Assembly (NCBI RefSeq): GCF_006483455.1
Contig: NZ_PPPU01000028.1
Coordinates: forward strand, 1-64,000
From: Methylomonas koyamae
GTDB taxonomy: Bacteria > Pseudomonadota > Gammaproteobacteria > Methylococcales > Methylomonadaceae
Reading direction: 5' to 3'
DNA: 64,000 nucleotides
Made by a program: the position numbers and the translations under genes. Below, in pieces: positions 7,701-17,382 of this stretch (position 1 is its first letter; each line of letters begins with the position of its first letter). A model generated the notes under the pieces. The model made no database searches, had not been told where the DNA came from, and saw nothing but the letters and a program-made list of their open reading frames with translations.

Positions 7701-8477
7701 TCAGAGTCGATAGTCAATGGTCAGCGGTGCGTGGTCGCTGAACCGCTGTTGTTTGTATATCTGCGCTGCGGCTGCCTTGTTGCCGATTCCTGGCGTGGCG
7801 ATCTGGTAATCGATGCGCCATCCGACATTCTTAGCCCAAGCTTGGCCACGATTGCTCCACCACGTGTAACATTCGTCTGTGGTGTCGGGATATAAATAAC
7901 GGTAGGTATCTACCCAACCGAGTTCTGCCAACACCTGTGTCATCCAGTTTCTTTCTTCCGGTAAAAATCCGGAATTTTTCTGATTGCCGCGCCAGTTTTT
8001 TAAATCGGCCGGGCGGTGGGCGATGTTCCAGTCGCCGCACACGACGACTTCGCGGCCGCTGCCGATCAAGTCGGCTAAATGGGGAAGAAATCGCTCCATG
8101 ACACTGAACTTGACAGCCTGGCGCTCTGCGCTGCTGGAACCGGACGGCAGGTACAGCGAGACAATCGATAGATTGCCGACTCGAATTTCCAGATAACGGC
8201 CTTCGCTGTCGATATCAAGGTGGCCCAGGCCCTCGATGACCGTATCGGCCGGCACCTTGCTATAGATGCCGACACCGCTGTAACCCTTTTTCTCGGCGTA
8301 ATGAAAGTAACCGTATAGCCCGGCGGGCCTTAACATCTCGGCGGTCAGGTTTTGGGCTTGGGCCTTGAGTTCTTGTAAGCAGACGAAATCGGCGTTTTGG
8401 TCTGCCAGCCAGTCGTAGAAACCTTTGTTGGCTGCGGAGCGAATGCCGTTCAAGTTGGCGGAAATAATGCGAAGCAT
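7701..8477 (-). CDS. xthA: Exodeoxyribonuclease III
   Basis: 258 residues, typical for the Xth/ExoIII branch of the exonuclease-endonuclease-phosphatase fold. Visible motifs are NLNGIRSA at the N-terminus, LQELKAQ with the metal-binding Glu, GYSGVGIYSK, CGDWNIAHRPADLKNW and a C-terminal DHAPLTIDY with the catalytic Asp-His pair. It cleaves DNA at AP sites and degrades 3' ends in base-excision repair. It lies downstream of glnA but is separated from it by a strong terminator, so it is transcribed on its own. Confidence 0.96.
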   Translation of the reverse strand: MLRIISANLNGIRSAANKGFYDWLADQNADFVCLQELKAQAQNLTAEMLRPAGLYGYFHYAEKKGYSGVGIYSKVPADTVIEGLGHLDIDSEGRYLEIRVGNLSIVSLYLPSGSSSAERQAVKFSVMERFLPHLADLIGSGREVVVCGDWNIAHRPADLKNWRGNQKNSGFLPEERNWMTQVLAELGWVDTYRYLYPDTTDECYTWWSNRGQAWAKNVGWRIDYQIATPGIGNKAAAAQIYKQQRFSDHAPLTIDYRL

Positions 8478-8518
8478 GGGGATACTTTGGGATGGGTTCC
8501 GGTCGTAACGAGCGACAT

Positions 8519-8555
8519 AAAAAACCCCGCTAAGCCTTGAAGCTTGCGGGGTTTT
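8519..8555 (-). terminator. Intrinsic terminator of glnA
   Basis: AAAACCCCGC (8521-8530) pairs with GCGGGGTTTT (8546-8555), and an inner AAGC/GCTT helix extends the stem past a single bulged T. On the minus strand six T residues follow. It separates glnA from xthA. Confidence 0.9.
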
Positions 8556-8591
8556 GAGCCGGTTTCGGCCTGCGCGAGACAGGCTTAACCT

Positions 8592-10001
8592 TTACAGGCT
8601 GTAGTACATATCCAGCTCAACCGGGTGAGTGCTCATGCGCAGGCGAGTTACATCTTGTTTTTTCAGTTCGATGTAGCCGTCGATCACGTCGTCGGTGAAT
8701 ACGCCGCCGCGGGTCAGGAACTCGCGGTCTTTGTCCAAAGCATCCAGCGCTTCGTCGAAAGAGAAGGCCACTTGCGGGATGGCTTTTTCTTCTTCTGGCG
8801 GCAAGTCGTACAGGTCTTTATCCATCGCTTCACCTGGGTGAATTTTGTTTTGGATACCGTCAAGACCGGCCATCAGCATGGCGGAGAACGCCAGGTATGG
8901 GTTAGCGGTGGAGTCAGGGAAGCGGACTTCGATACGGCGACCTTTTGGGTTGGTGACGTAAGGAATCCGGATGGACGCAGAGCGGTTACGTGCTGAGTAA
9001 GCCAGCATCACCGGTGCTTCGAAGCCTGGTACCAAGCGTTTGTAGCTGTTGGTTGACGCGTTAGTAATCGCGTTCAGGGCTTTAGCGTGTTTGATGATAC
9101 CGCCGATGTAGTACAGAGCGGTTTCTGACAGGCCGCCATACAGGTTGCCGGTGAACAGGTTGACGCCGCCTTTGGCCAGAGATTGGTGGACGTGCATGCC
9201 GCTGCCGTTGTCGCCGACCAGTGGTTTCGGCATGAAAGTAGCGGTTTTGCCGTAAGCGTGAGCGATGTTGGCGATGACGTATTTCAATTCCAACACTTCG
9301 TCGGCTTTTTTAACCAGGGTGTTGAATTTGGAACCGATTTCGCATTGACCGGCAGTGGCCACTTCGTGGTGGTGCACTTCGATGGTTTGACCCATTTCTT
9401 CCAGCACCAAGCACATGGCGGAACGCATGTCTTGGAATGAATCGACTGGCGGAACCGGGAAATAACCGCCTTTTACGCCAGGACGGTGGCCGATGTTGCC
9501 GTTTTCGTAAACTTTTTCCGAGTTCCAGCCGGCTTCTTCGGAGTCGATTTGGTAAGAGCAGCCGCCCATGCCGGCGCTCCAGCGTACGTCGTCGAAAATG
9601 AAGAATTCGTTTTCAGGGCCGAACAATGCGGTGTCGGCGATGCCGGTAGATTGCATGTAAGCTTCTGCGCGTTTGGCGATGGAACGCGGGTCGCGGGCGT
9701 AACCTTGCATGTCTTTCGGTTCGATGATATCGCAACGCAAGATCAGCGTTTTGTCGTCGAAGAACGGATCGATTTTGGCGGTGCTGGGATCCGGCATCAG
9801 AATCATGTCGGATTCGTTAATGTGTTTCCAACCGGCGATGGAAGAGCCATCGAACATGTTGCCTTCTTCAAAGGTGTCTTCGTCGATGGTGTGCGCAGGG
9901 AAAGTGACGTGTTGTTCCTTGCCGCGGGTATCGCAGAAGCGGAAATCGACGAATTTAATGTCGTTTTCCTGAATCATTTTTAGTACGTTATCTACTGACA
10001 T
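8592..10001 (-). CDS. glnA: Glutamine synthetase, type I
   Basis: 469 residues, exactly the length of the adenylylated GSI-beta enzyme. Motifs: [10 protein letters not shown] near the N-terminus, [14 protein letters not shown], the ATP-binding [17 protein letters not shown], and NRSASIRIP. The adenylylation Tyr lies in [10 protein letters not shown] near residue 398. It forms glutamine from glutamate, ammonia and ATP and is the main entry point for assimilated ammonium. An AGGAG element precedes the ATG. Unlike ntrBC, the porin and glnK1, no well-spaced sigma-54 element was found in the short gap upstream; a TGGCTC...AGCA candidate there is one base too short. Confidence 0.98.
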   Translation of the reverse strand: MSVDNVLKMIQENDIKFVDFRFCDTRGKEQHVTFPAHTIDEDTFEEGNMFDGSSIAGWKHINESDMILMPDPSTAKIDPFFDDKTLILRCDIIEPKDMQGYARDPRSIAKRAEAYMQSTGIADTALFGPENEFFIFDDVRWSAGMGGCSYQIDSEEAGWNSEKVYENGNIGHRPGVKGGYFPVPPVDSFQDMRSAMCLVLEEMGQTIEVHHHEVATAGQCEIGSKFNTLVKKADEVLELKYVIANIAHAYGKTATFMPKPLVGDNGSGMHVHQSLAKGGVNLFTGNLYGGLSETALYYIGGIIKHAKALNAITNASTNSYKRLVPGFEAPVMLAYSARNRSASIRIPYVTNPKGRRIEVRFPDSTANPYLAFSAMLMAGLDGIQNKIHPGEAMDKDLYDLPPEEEKAIPQVAFSFDEALDALDKDREFLTRGGVFTDDVIDGYIELKKQDVTRLRMSTHPVELDMYYSL

Positions 10002-10084
10002 CGGCCAAAATCTCCTAGTGGATGGTTATTGTTTTAGGTTTAAAAAACCGGCGCTTACCATAGCATCAATTGCTAACAAGAGCC

Positions 10085-10127
10085 AGAAAAATCAAAGCTT
10101 CCAGCGTGCCTAAATCACCCTGGAAGC
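10085..10127 (-). terminator. Terminator of the porin gene
   Basis: GCTTCCAG (10097-10104) pairs with CTGGAAGC (10120-10127). On the minus strand the stem is followed by TTTGATTTTT. It lies between the porin stop and glnA, leaving about 85 bp for the glnA promoter. Confidence 0.75.
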
Positions 10128-10162
10128 GTCTTGTGATTGCTTGTCGGCGAGCGGGGTAGAGC

Positions 10163-11518
10163 TTAGAAAGTCACGACCACATCGGCGGTAAACAGAAACT
10201 GGCTTTGCCGAGTGCCGTTATCGAACGCTCTGGCGTCGTCGGTAAAGTCATAACGCAAGTTTGGTCTCAGATTCAGCCATTTTGCCGGCTTGTAACTCAT
10301 GCCGGCAGTTACGGCATAGTAGCTTGAGCCTTCTTGGGTATAGCTGGCAAGGTAGTTGCCGCCGCAGGCGAAGTTGTCGCCTTGGTTAGCGGATGCAGCA
10401 TAGCAGCGGCCTGGGCCGTAAACTCTGATGCCGTTGTGGTCGCGGAACCATTCGGCTCTTAAACCGGCCGATACTTTGTCGTTGACGTCGTAAATCAAAT
10501 ATTGGTTGATGCCATACCATTCCGCGTCGCCGTTGCCGCTGGCATCAGCTGGTAGCCAAATGTTTTGGGCGAAGCCGTGGTCATGCTGAATGATGTAATG
10601 CAGCTTGTCGGTGAAATTGTGTTTGCCGACCACGCTATACATTGACCAGCTATCGTTAACATGCTCGGCACGTTTGCCTGCGGTAGACGTAATCGCTAGA
10701 GAGGTGCCTGCGTCGTCGCTTGTCCAGGTTACGCCTCCCAGCCAGGCCCAGTTACCCAAATCGCGGTCCCAGTTACCGTCCCAGCCGCCAGTGCTGCTAC
10801 CGGTAACGGCGCCACCCATTACGGTCCAGTTTGGATTGAACGCATAGGTCGCTAATACCCCTGTATGGGTGAAAGGCTCGCCGTACTGCATCGTATAAGG
10901 TTTGGTGATGAAGAAATTGTCCGGCGCGGTTACGACTTCGTAACCAATGGGGGTGTAAAAGTGACCGAGTTTGACGTCGATACCGTTACCAAACGGCAGG
11001 TTGATTTCCGCATAGGCCTGGGGTAAGGCTAAGCCGTAAAAGCGCTCGCCGTTACCACTCAAGCCCAAATCCCAGCTGCCGCGTTCGCTGGCTTCAAGCG
11101 TTTTAGGATCAAATCCCGGGGAGCCGTATGCTTGAGTGAAAATCGCGTCGGTTCCGTACATGGCGTCGACTCGTCCGCCGATATCGAAAGCATCGCCGCC
11201 GACAGTAACGGCTTTTTGGAAATATAGGTAGAACTGGTTGACCTGGAATTCGCCACTGCGGTCGTTGAACGTGACCGGGCCGTTAAAACCATCGCCGTTG
11301 CTGCTCATGTTCGCGCCAATGCTGGCGTTAAACCATCCGCCCAACTTCAGATTGTGGTCCTGCATGAATTTGCTTTCGTTGGGATCGATGCCGGCTGCGC
11401 TGAGCAAACCGGGAGCTTGGCTCCAGGTTTCGGCAGTGGCGCTACCGCAGCACAGCGCGATGACGGCCGCCAACGAAGTGTTCGCAGTAAGTTTGAGTGA
11501 TGGAAGGATTATTTTCAT
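10163..11518 (-). CDS. OmpL-like outer-membrane beta-barrel porin
   Basis: 451 residues with a signal peptide (about 1-29, ending ATA before ETW), then a long protein of alternating amphipathic strands, Gly/Asn-rich turns and a terminal aromatic residue (TADVVVTF), as required for barrel assembly. The pattern fits the 'putative beta-barrel porin-2, OmpL-like' family. The substrate is unknown. AAGAGG stands just before the ATG. It lies between glnA and glnK1, and its upstream region carries a sigma-54 element and NtrC-like boxes. The inference is a role in uptake of a nitrogen source under limitation. Confidence 0.8.
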   Translation of the reverse strand: MKIILPSLKLTANTSLAAVIALCCGSATAETWSQAPGLLSAAGIDPNESKFMQDHNLKLGGWFNASIGANMSSNGDGFNGPVTFNDRSGEFQVNQFYLYFQKAVTVGGDAFDIGGRVDAMYGTDAIFTQAYGSPGFDPKTLEASERGSWDLGLSGNGERFYGLALPQAYAEINLPFGNGIDVKLGHFYTPIGYEVVTAPDNFFITKPYTMQYGEPFTHTGVLATYAFNPNWTVMGGAVTGSSTGGWDGNWDRDLGNWAWLGGVTWTSDDAGTSLAITSTAGKRAEHVNDSWSMYSVVGKHNFTDKLHYIIQHDHGFAQNIWLPADASGNGDAEWYGINQYLIYDVNDKVSAGLRAEWFRDHNGIRVYGPGRCYAASANQGDNFACGGNYLASYTQEGSSYYAVTAGMSYKPAKWLNLRPNLRYDFTDDARAFDNGTRQSQFLFTADVVVTF

Positions 11519-11556
11519 AGGTTTACCTCTTGGTGTGTGACTACTGCATTAAGAAT

Positions 11557-11572
11557 AGCATTTTTGGGGCCA
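11557..11572 (-). promoter_or_regulatory. Predicted sigma-54 promoter of the porin gene
   Basis: The minus strand reads TGGCCCCAAAAATGCT, with GG and GC in exact -24/-12 spacing; the -24 hexamer is TGGCCC rather than TGGCAC. The predicted start is near 11546, 28 nt before the porin ATG. Confidence 0.6.
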
Positions 11573-11625
11573 ATTTCATTTTAATAAAAAATCAATAAGA
11601 TACGTTTGTTTGTTCCGGTTTTTTT

Positions 11626-11669
11626 GAACCTAAACGGTGCAATTCCGATTTTGTGATTTATTTTGGTGC
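11626..11669 (-). promoter_or_regulatory. NtrC-like boxes of the porin gene
   Basis: The box at 11626-11640 is GAAC-N7-GTGC, one mismatch from GCAC-N7-GTGC. A second, half-conserved box ends in TTTTGGTGC (11655-11669). Centres lie about 87 and 116 bp upstream of the predicted porin start, 29 bp apart, nearly the same positions as before ntrBC. Confidence 0.5.
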
Positions 11670-11744
11670 GGAGGAAGTTTGCTTAGACTAATCAATCAGA
11701 TGAAGAGACTTATCGTCAATGTTTGAGTTTGTGCTTGAAGAGAT

Positions 11745-11789
11745 GGGTCGTGGTGGTGCATGTCTGTGCCGGATGCACCATCTGAGTGC
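11745..11789 (+). promoter_or_regulatory. NtrC-like boxes of glnK1-amtB1
   Basis: The box at 11775-11789 is a perfect GCAC-N7-GTGC match. A weaker box ending in GGTGGTGC lies 30 bp upstream (11745-11759). They centre about 96 and 126 bp before the predicted glnK1 start, almost identical to the sRNA promoter at 237-361. Confidence 0.65.
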
Positions 11790-11851
11790 GAATCTATTTG
11801 GTTTCGGCGGGGGATTTGTAACAACCGCTTATAAATCACGGACATAAATAG

Positions 11852-11867
11852 TGGCATGCATCATGCT
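11852..11867 (+). promoter_or_regulatory. Sigma-54 promoter of glnK1-amtB1
   Basis: TGGCATGCATCATGCT has GG and GC at exact -24/-12 spacing and follows the consensus except for an A in the -12 TTGC. The predicted start is near 11878, giving a 37-nt leader before the glnK1 ATG. Confidence 0.75.
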
Positions 11868-11911
11868 TCGTCGGTTTCGGGATTTTACTAACTGAAGCAA
11901 CGAGGTGTTGA

Positions 11912-12253
<342 letters not shown>

Positions 12254-12275
12254 CATCAAGATGGGGAAACAAACA

Positions 12276-13679
12276 ATGAGATATTTAACAAGCATGGCGC
12301 TGTTAGCGCTGTTTGGGCTATCCGGCGCGGCGTTTGCGCAAGAAGCGGCCGCACCGGCGGTACAAGCCACGATTAACAAAGGCGACACCGCTTGGATGAT
12401 AGTGGCCACAGTGTTGGTGGCGTTGATGGTAATTCCGGGGCTGGCTTTGTTCTACGGCGGTATGGTGCGAGCAAAAAACATGCTGTCGATTTTGATGCAG
12501 GTTTTCGTGATTTTCTCGTTGACGGCGATCTTGTGGGCCACCTACGGCTACAGTATCGCCTTCACCGAGGGCAATGCGTTCTTCGGTGGATTCAGCAAGG
12601 CCTTCCTGAGCGGTATCACGCCGGATTCGATGGCGGCGACCTTTAGCAAAGGCGTTTACGTGCCTGAGTATATTTACGTCGCGTTCCAGTTGACGTTTTC
12701 GGCAATTACCCCGGCTTTGATCGTCGGTGCTTTTGCCGAACGGGTTAAATTCTCTGCAGTGCTGTTGTTTACCGTATTGTGGTTTAGCTTCTGCTACCTG
12801 CCGATGGCGCATATGGTTTGGTACTGGGCCGGCCCGGATGCATACACCGATGCCGCAGCGGCGGAAACGGCAGGCGCTACAGCCGGGTTTCTGTTCCAAA
12901 AAGGTGCGCTGGATTTCGCCGGCGGTACCGTGGTGCACATTAACGCCGGTATTGCCGGCCTAGTCGGTTGTTTGATGATCGGCAAACGTATCGGCTATGG
13001 CAAAGAATTCATCGCGCCGCATAGCGTAACGATGAACATGATCGGTGCGTCGTTGCTGTGGATAGGCTGGTTCGGCTTCAACGCCGGTTCCAACCTGGAA
13101 GCCAACGGCTTGGCGGCGATGGTGTTCTTGAACACTCTGCTGGCTGCCGCCGCCGCGACCCTGGCCTGGATGGCCGCAGAATGGCTGGTACGCGGTAAAC
13201 CCAGCATGTTGGGCGCCACCTCCGGCGCGGTAGCCGGCTTGGTTGCAATTACCCCGGCTTGCGGATGGGCTGGTCCAATGGGATCGATCGCGCTGGGTCT
13301 GGTGGTGGGCGCCGTGTGTTTCTGGTCTGTCACTTACCTTAAACACGCTTTGAGCTACGACGATTCGTTGGATGCCTTCGGCGTGCACGGTATCGGCGGC
13401 ATCATCGGCGCGTTGGGTACTGCCGTTGTCGCCAGTCCGGCGTTGGGCGGTTCCGGAGTATGGGATTACGTTACCAATGCTACGGCACCGGACTACAGCA
13501 TTCTGACCCAGCTCGGCAGCCAAGCCTGGGGTGTTGGTGTCGCCATTGTCTGGTCCGGCGTCGTATCGTTCATCGCGTTCAAAATTGCCGATGTGGCACT
13601 GGGTTTGCGAGTCAGCGAAGCCACCGAACGCGAGGGTCTGGACGTTACCGAGCACGGCGAGACCGCTTACCACAGTTAA
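12276..13679 (+). CDS. amtB: Ammonium transporter AmtB1
   Basis: 467 residues from the ATG at 12276. This start opens a signal peptide (MRYLTSMALLALFGLSGAAFAQ) as in other Amt proteins and has a G-rich element eight bases upstream. About eleven membrane segments follow the mature N-terminus. Family marks: LALFYGGMVRAKN, the pore His in PMAHMVWYW and the second pore His in FGVHGIGGI. It conducts ammonium across the inner membrane and is gated by GlnK, encoded just upstream. Confidence 0.96.
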   Translation: MRYLTSMALLALFGLSGAAFAQEAAAPAVQATINKGDTAWMIVATVLVALMVIPGLALFYGGMVRAKNMLSILMQVFVIFSLTAILWATYGYSIAFTEGNAFFGGFSKAFLSGITPDSMAATFSKGVYVPEYIYVAFQLTFSAITPALIVGAFAERVKFSAVLLFTVLWFSFCYLPMAHMVWYWAGPDAYTDAAAAETAGATAGFLFQKGALDFAGGTVVHINAGIAGLVGCLMIGKRIGYGKEFIAPHSVTMNMIGASLLWIGWFGFNAGSNLEANGLAAMVFLNTLLAAAAATLAWMAAEWLVRGKPSMLGATSGAVAGLVAITPACGWAGPMGSIALGLVVGAVCFWSVTYLKHALSYDDSLDAFGVHGIGGIIGALGTAVVASPALGGSGVWDYVTNATAPDYSILTQLGSQAWGVGVAIVWSGVVSFIAFKIADVALGLRVSEATEREGLDVTEHGETAYHS

Positions 13680-13708
13680 TTGCTACGCGTACCGAAATGC
13701 TTGAGGGA

Positions 13709-13738
13709 ACGGGCGATCAATTACAGGTCGCCCGTTTC
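13709..13738 (+). terminator. Probable terminator of glnK1-amtB1
   Basis: ACGGGCGA (13709-13716) pairs with TCGCCCGT (13728-13735), followed by only three T residues. It lies 30 bp after amtB1. Confidence 0.55.
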
Positions 13739-13778
13739 AGTTAGCTCGGGATGTCTTGTCAGTAACGCGGCTGGCTAA

Positions 13779-14201
<423 letters not shown>

Positions 14202-14241
14202 TGCACCGATAATAATCAGAAAGTCGGGCGTAAGATCGGCA

Positions 14242-14286
14242 AAAATCGCCCTGGTCTGCGGGTAAAACGTAGACCAGGGCGATTTT
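14242..14286. terminator. Strong bidirectional hairpin between glnK2 and amtB2
   Basis: A perfect 16-bp inverted repeat: 14242-14257 (AAAATCGCCCTGGTCT) against 14271-14286, with a 13-nt loop, A-rich on the left and ending in TTTTGTTG on the right. It should terminate most glnK2 transcription before amtB2. Confidence 0.85.
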
Positions 14287-14335
14287 GTTGTTTATAGCCC
14301 GTCAAAAAACAACACAACAATATTCGTGATAGACC

Positions 14336-15628
14336 ATGACAACAATTATAAGAGCGTTAACGCTCATCGCCTCCACCTGGGCATTACCCGTTTCGGCGTT
14401 CGCCGATGAATTAAACCAGGCCAACACCGCCTGGGTTCTCACCTCCACCGCGTTGGTCTTGTTCATGACCATACCGGGCTTGTCGCTGTTTTACGGCGGT
14501 CTGGTCAGAAGCAAAAACGTGCTGTCGGTGTTAATGCAGTGTTTTTCGATTACCTGTTTGGTTTCTTTGCTCTGGCTGGCCGGTGTTTACAGCTTTATCT
14601 TCGCCGACGGCGGCGATTGGCAGCCGTGGTTGGGTGGCGCCTCCAAGATCTTTCTGCCGGATATGGGCATCCGCAGTTTGACCGGCGACATCCCGGAAAC
14701 CGTGTTTTTCATGTTCCAAATGACGTTCGCGATCATCACGCCGGCACTGATCGTCGGCGCCTTTGCCGAACGCATGAAATTTTCGGCGATGCTCTGGTTC
14801 AGCGGGTTGTGGCTGGTTTTCGTCTACATGCCGATTTGCCACTGGATTTGGGGTAACGGCTGGTTGGCGGCGCTGGGCGCTAAGGACTTCGCCGGCGGCA
14901 TCGTGATTCATGTCAATGCCGGGGTTGCGTCGCTGGTTGCGGCATTGGTGTTGGGCCGGCGCAAAGGTTTTCCGACCGTGGCGATGCCGCCGCACAATAT
15001 GACGATGGTGGTTACCGGCGCCGGCATGCTTTGGTTCGGTTGGTTCGGTTTCAACGGCGGTAGTGCGCTGAAGTCGGACGGGTCGGCCGGAATGGCGATT
15101 GTCGTGACCCATATCGCGGCGGCGGCCGGCGCCTTGACCTGGATGACGATCGAATGGCTGCGCTATAGTAAACCCAGCGTTTTGGGCATCGTTACCGGCA
15201 TGGTGGCCGGGTTGGGCACCATTACGCCGGCCTCCGGCTTCGTTGGGCCTATCGGCGGCTTGATAATCGGCGTGGTCGCGGGCGGCGTCTGCTTCTATGC
15301 CACCCAATTCGTCAAGCGTCGCTTGAAAATCGATGATTCGTTGGACGTGTTTCCGGTACACGGCGTCGGCGGCTGCGTCGGCTCCGTTCTCACCGGCGTG
15401 TTTGCGGCCGAGAGTTTCGGTGGGCTGGGGCTGAACGGCGTCAGCATCGGTCACCAAGTGGCAATCCAGACCCTGGCGGTGCTGGTGACCGCCGCCTGGA
15501 GCGGTGTTTTCAGTTACGGCTTGTTGAAGATTTTGGATGTGCTGATCGGTCTGCGGGTCACAGACGATGAAGAGCAGCAAGGCCTGGATATCGTGCTGCA
15601 CGAAGAGACCGGCTACCACAATCTGTAA
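14336..15628 (+). CDS. Ammonium transporter AmtB2
   Basis: 430 residues with a signal peptide (about 1-24, ending AFA before DELNQ), about eleven membrane segments, SLFYGGLVRSKN, the pore His in YMPICHWIWG and the second pore His in FPVHGVGG. It is shorter than AmtB1 because the extracytoplasmic insert around the first pore His is missing. It follows glnK2 but is cut off by the strong hairpin at 14242-14286. No clear ribosome binding site precedes the ATG, and no promoter was recognised in the 49 bp between. Confidence 0.94.
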   Translation: MTTIIRALTLIASTWALPVSAFADELNQANTAWVLTSTALVLFMTIPGLSLFYGGLVRSKNVLSVLMQCFSITCLVSLLWLAGVYSFIFADGGDWQPWLGGASKIFLPDMGIRSLTGDIPETVFFMFQMTFAIITPALIVGAFAERMKFSAMLWFSGLWLVFVYMPICHWIWGNGWLAALGAKDFAGGIVIHVNAGVASLVAALVLGRRKGFPTVAMPPHNMTMVVTGAGMLWFGWFGFNGGSALKSDGSAGMAIVVTHIAAAAGALTWMTIEWLRYSKPSVLGIVTGMVAGLGTITPASGFVGPIGGLIIGVVAGGVCFYATQFVKRRLKIDDSLDVFPVHGVGGCVGSVLTGVFAAESFGGLGLNGVSIGHQVAIQTLAVLVTAAWSGVFSYGLLKILDVLIGLRVTDDEEQQGLDIVLHEETGYHNL

Positions 15629-15669
15629 ACTGCGGCATTGCAGGTTAGAATAACCGGCTGACTCAACAG

Positions 15670-15691
15670 GCGGGGTGTGCCAACACCCCGC
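15670..15691 (+). terminator. Hairpin after amtB2
   Basis: GCGGGGTGT (15670-15678) pairs perfectly with ACACCCCGC (15683-15691) around a 4-nt loop. The T stretch comes only after eight further bases (CTATTTTAAG), so it is a weak terminator at best. Confidence 0.45.
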
Positions 15692-15717
15692 TACCGCTAT
15701 TTTAAGCCGAGATTTCC

Positions 15718-16482
15718 ATGCCAATCACACTCCAAGCTCTGGAACCCATCATTCGCGCCGCCGGCAGTGTGGCGATGAATTATTTCAACGATCTGCCCAA
15801 TCTGGCCGTCAACAAAAAAAGCGCGCGCGATTTAGTGACCGACGCTGACGTTGCCGTCGAAAATTATCTGAAACAAGCGCTGACCGAACATTGCCCGGAA
15901 TACGGTTTCTGGGGCGAGGAGAGCGGTCAGACCGCCAATCAAACCAGTCGCTGGATCGTCGATCCGATTGATGGCACCCATTCCTTTTCCAAGGGCCAAT
16001 ATTTCTGGGGCATCAGCGTTGCGTTGGAAATCGACGGCGAACTGATCATGGGCGTAGTCTACGGCCCTGCTTTAGACGACTATTACTGCGCCGAGAAAGG
16101 CAAGGGCGCCTGGAAAAACGGCAAACCGATCCGGGTCTCCGACGAAACCGATCTCGGCGCCAGCATGGTTTCGACCGGCTTTGCCTGCCTGCGCCAATAT
16201 CTTACCGACAACAATCTGGCGCGCTTCGCCCGCATCGCCCAAGCTACCACCGGCCAACGCCGTCTGGGTTCGGCCGCATTGGATTTATGCACCGTCGCCG
16301 ATGGCCAAGTCGATGCGTTTTGGGAGCAGGAATTGAATCTGTACGACGTCGCCGGCGGCGCCCTGGTCGTGATGGAAGCCGGCGGCACCGTCACCGATTT
16401 CGCCGGCAATCCCGGCGTGTTTCCCAAACAAATCCTGGCCACCAACGGCAAATTGCTCGATCAAATCTTGCCGTTGATGTAG
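15718..16482 (+). CDS. hisN: Inositol monophosphatase family protein, probably histidinol-phosphatase
   Basis: 254 residues. The metal-dependent phosphatase motifs are GEESG (near residue 64), WIVDPIDGTHSF (near 80-91) and the C-terminal YDVAGGALVVMEAGG. Length and the WIVDPIDGTHSF form fit the HisN-type branch, which releases phosphate from histidinol-phosphate, but a SuhB-like or other sugar-phosphate role cannot be excluded by reading alone. It stands alone between amtB2 and the convergent oxidase operon. Confidence 0.8.
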   Translation: MPITLQALEPIIRAAGSVAMNYFNDLPNLAVNKKSARDLVTDADVAVENYLKQALTEHCPEYGFWGEESGQTANQTSRWIVDPIDGTHSFSKGQYFWGISVALEIDGELIMGVVYGPALDDYYCAEKGKGAWKNGKPIRVSDETDLGASMVSTGFACLRQYLTDNNLARFARIAQATTGQRRLGSAALDLCTVADGQVDAFWEQELNLYDVAGGALVVMEAGGTVTDFAGNPGVFPKQILATNGKLLDQILPLM

Positions 16483-16515
16483 CTAGCGGTGACGGTCAGG
16501 CTGGTTTGGTATCGG

Positions 16516-17307
16516 CTAATCCCGCAATACCGCATTGCGCCGGTCGGCTTGTTTCAGTACGCCGCCCAGGATCCACATCTGGTACATCGACACGGTCCAC
16601 ATGAAGGCGAAGGAGATGCCAAGCCCGGCGCCGGCGACGATGATCAGCCAGGCGAAGTGCGGGTTTAACTTGGTCAGCCACCAGGAGGCGATGTCGACCA
16701 GCAAAAACAAATAGGGCATGACGATGGCCGGATACTTGTATTTGCACGGTACGCCGGTGCTGAAGCTAAAGATCAGGCCGACGAACATGAAAATAAAACT
16801 GATGCCGAACAAATGAATGTGGGACAGCCGGGTCAACGAGGCAAAGGTGGCGCCTTCGTTGGATTCGGATACCTTTTTCAGGTTTTCGAATTTGGAAAAA
16901 TCCGGTAACGAGCCCGCATTGGCGTTGTGACACATCACGCAGTTCTTTTCGACGATGGGTTTGATGTCGGCGTTATAAGACGCTTCGGCGGCCCCGTCGC
17001 GCACCCACTGGATAATCTTGAACCGATCCTGGTCCGGTGCGTTCATTTTCATCGAGCCGTTCAGTTTCGATTCCAGTACCGAACCCGAGCGATCGCCGTA
17101 GTAACTGTAGACGATGTCGTCCAGCGACAAGCCGAACTTGCCGTCGGCCATGCCGTGAGTGAACAAGATTTGGGTCAGCGCCATCAAGTAACCGGCGCCG
17201 ATGGTGACCAGATAGCCGGTGAACAGCAACTTGATACATGTGCCGAAGCTGACTAGATTCGCGCCTTTGTAGGCATATTTAACGGGAATATTGGGTTCGG
17301 TCGACAT
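16516..17307 (-). CDS. Membrane protein with a c-type heme, oxidase-associated
   Basis: 263 residues. A membrane segment near 25-48 is followed by a periplasmic part with one heme-binding CVMCH (Cys123, Cys126, His127) and then four membrane segments from about 155 on. It is the last gene of the ba3 oxidase operon, 75 bp after the diheme cytochrome c. I know this type from oxidase clusters but no accepted name. It may deliver electrons or anchor the cytochrome c partner; that is inference. Confidence 0.7.
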   Translation of the reverse strand: MSTEPNIPVKYAYKGANLVSFGTCIKLLFTGYLVTIGAGYLMALTQILFTHGMADGKFGLSLDDIVYSYYGDRSGSVLESKLNGSMKMNAPDQDRFKIIQWVRDGAAEASYNADIKPIVEKNCVMCHNANAGSLPDFSKFENLKKVSESNEGATFASLTRLSHIHLFGISFIFMFVGLIFSFSTGVPCKYKYPAIVMPYLFLLVDIASWWLTKLNPHFAWLIIVAGAGLGISFAFMWTVSMYQMWILGGVLKQADRRNAVLRD

Positions 17308-17382
17308 AGGTTGTCCGGTCGCTGAGTTGACGGAGCAGGCGTGAATGGGCGGCCGCGATTTGCGGCCGCCCGGCCAGCCTGG

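Noticed and set aside
10065-10084. Sigma-54-like element before glnA (minus strand TGGCTC...AGCA)
   Set aside because: The GG-to-GC spacing is 11 rather than 12 bp, which normally abolishes sigma-54 recognition, and no paired NtrC boxes are present.
14531-15724. Long minus-strand open frame opposite amtB2
   Set aside because: It is the reverse of a real transporter gene in GC-rich codons; its translation is His/Gln/Arg-rich with no family pattern.
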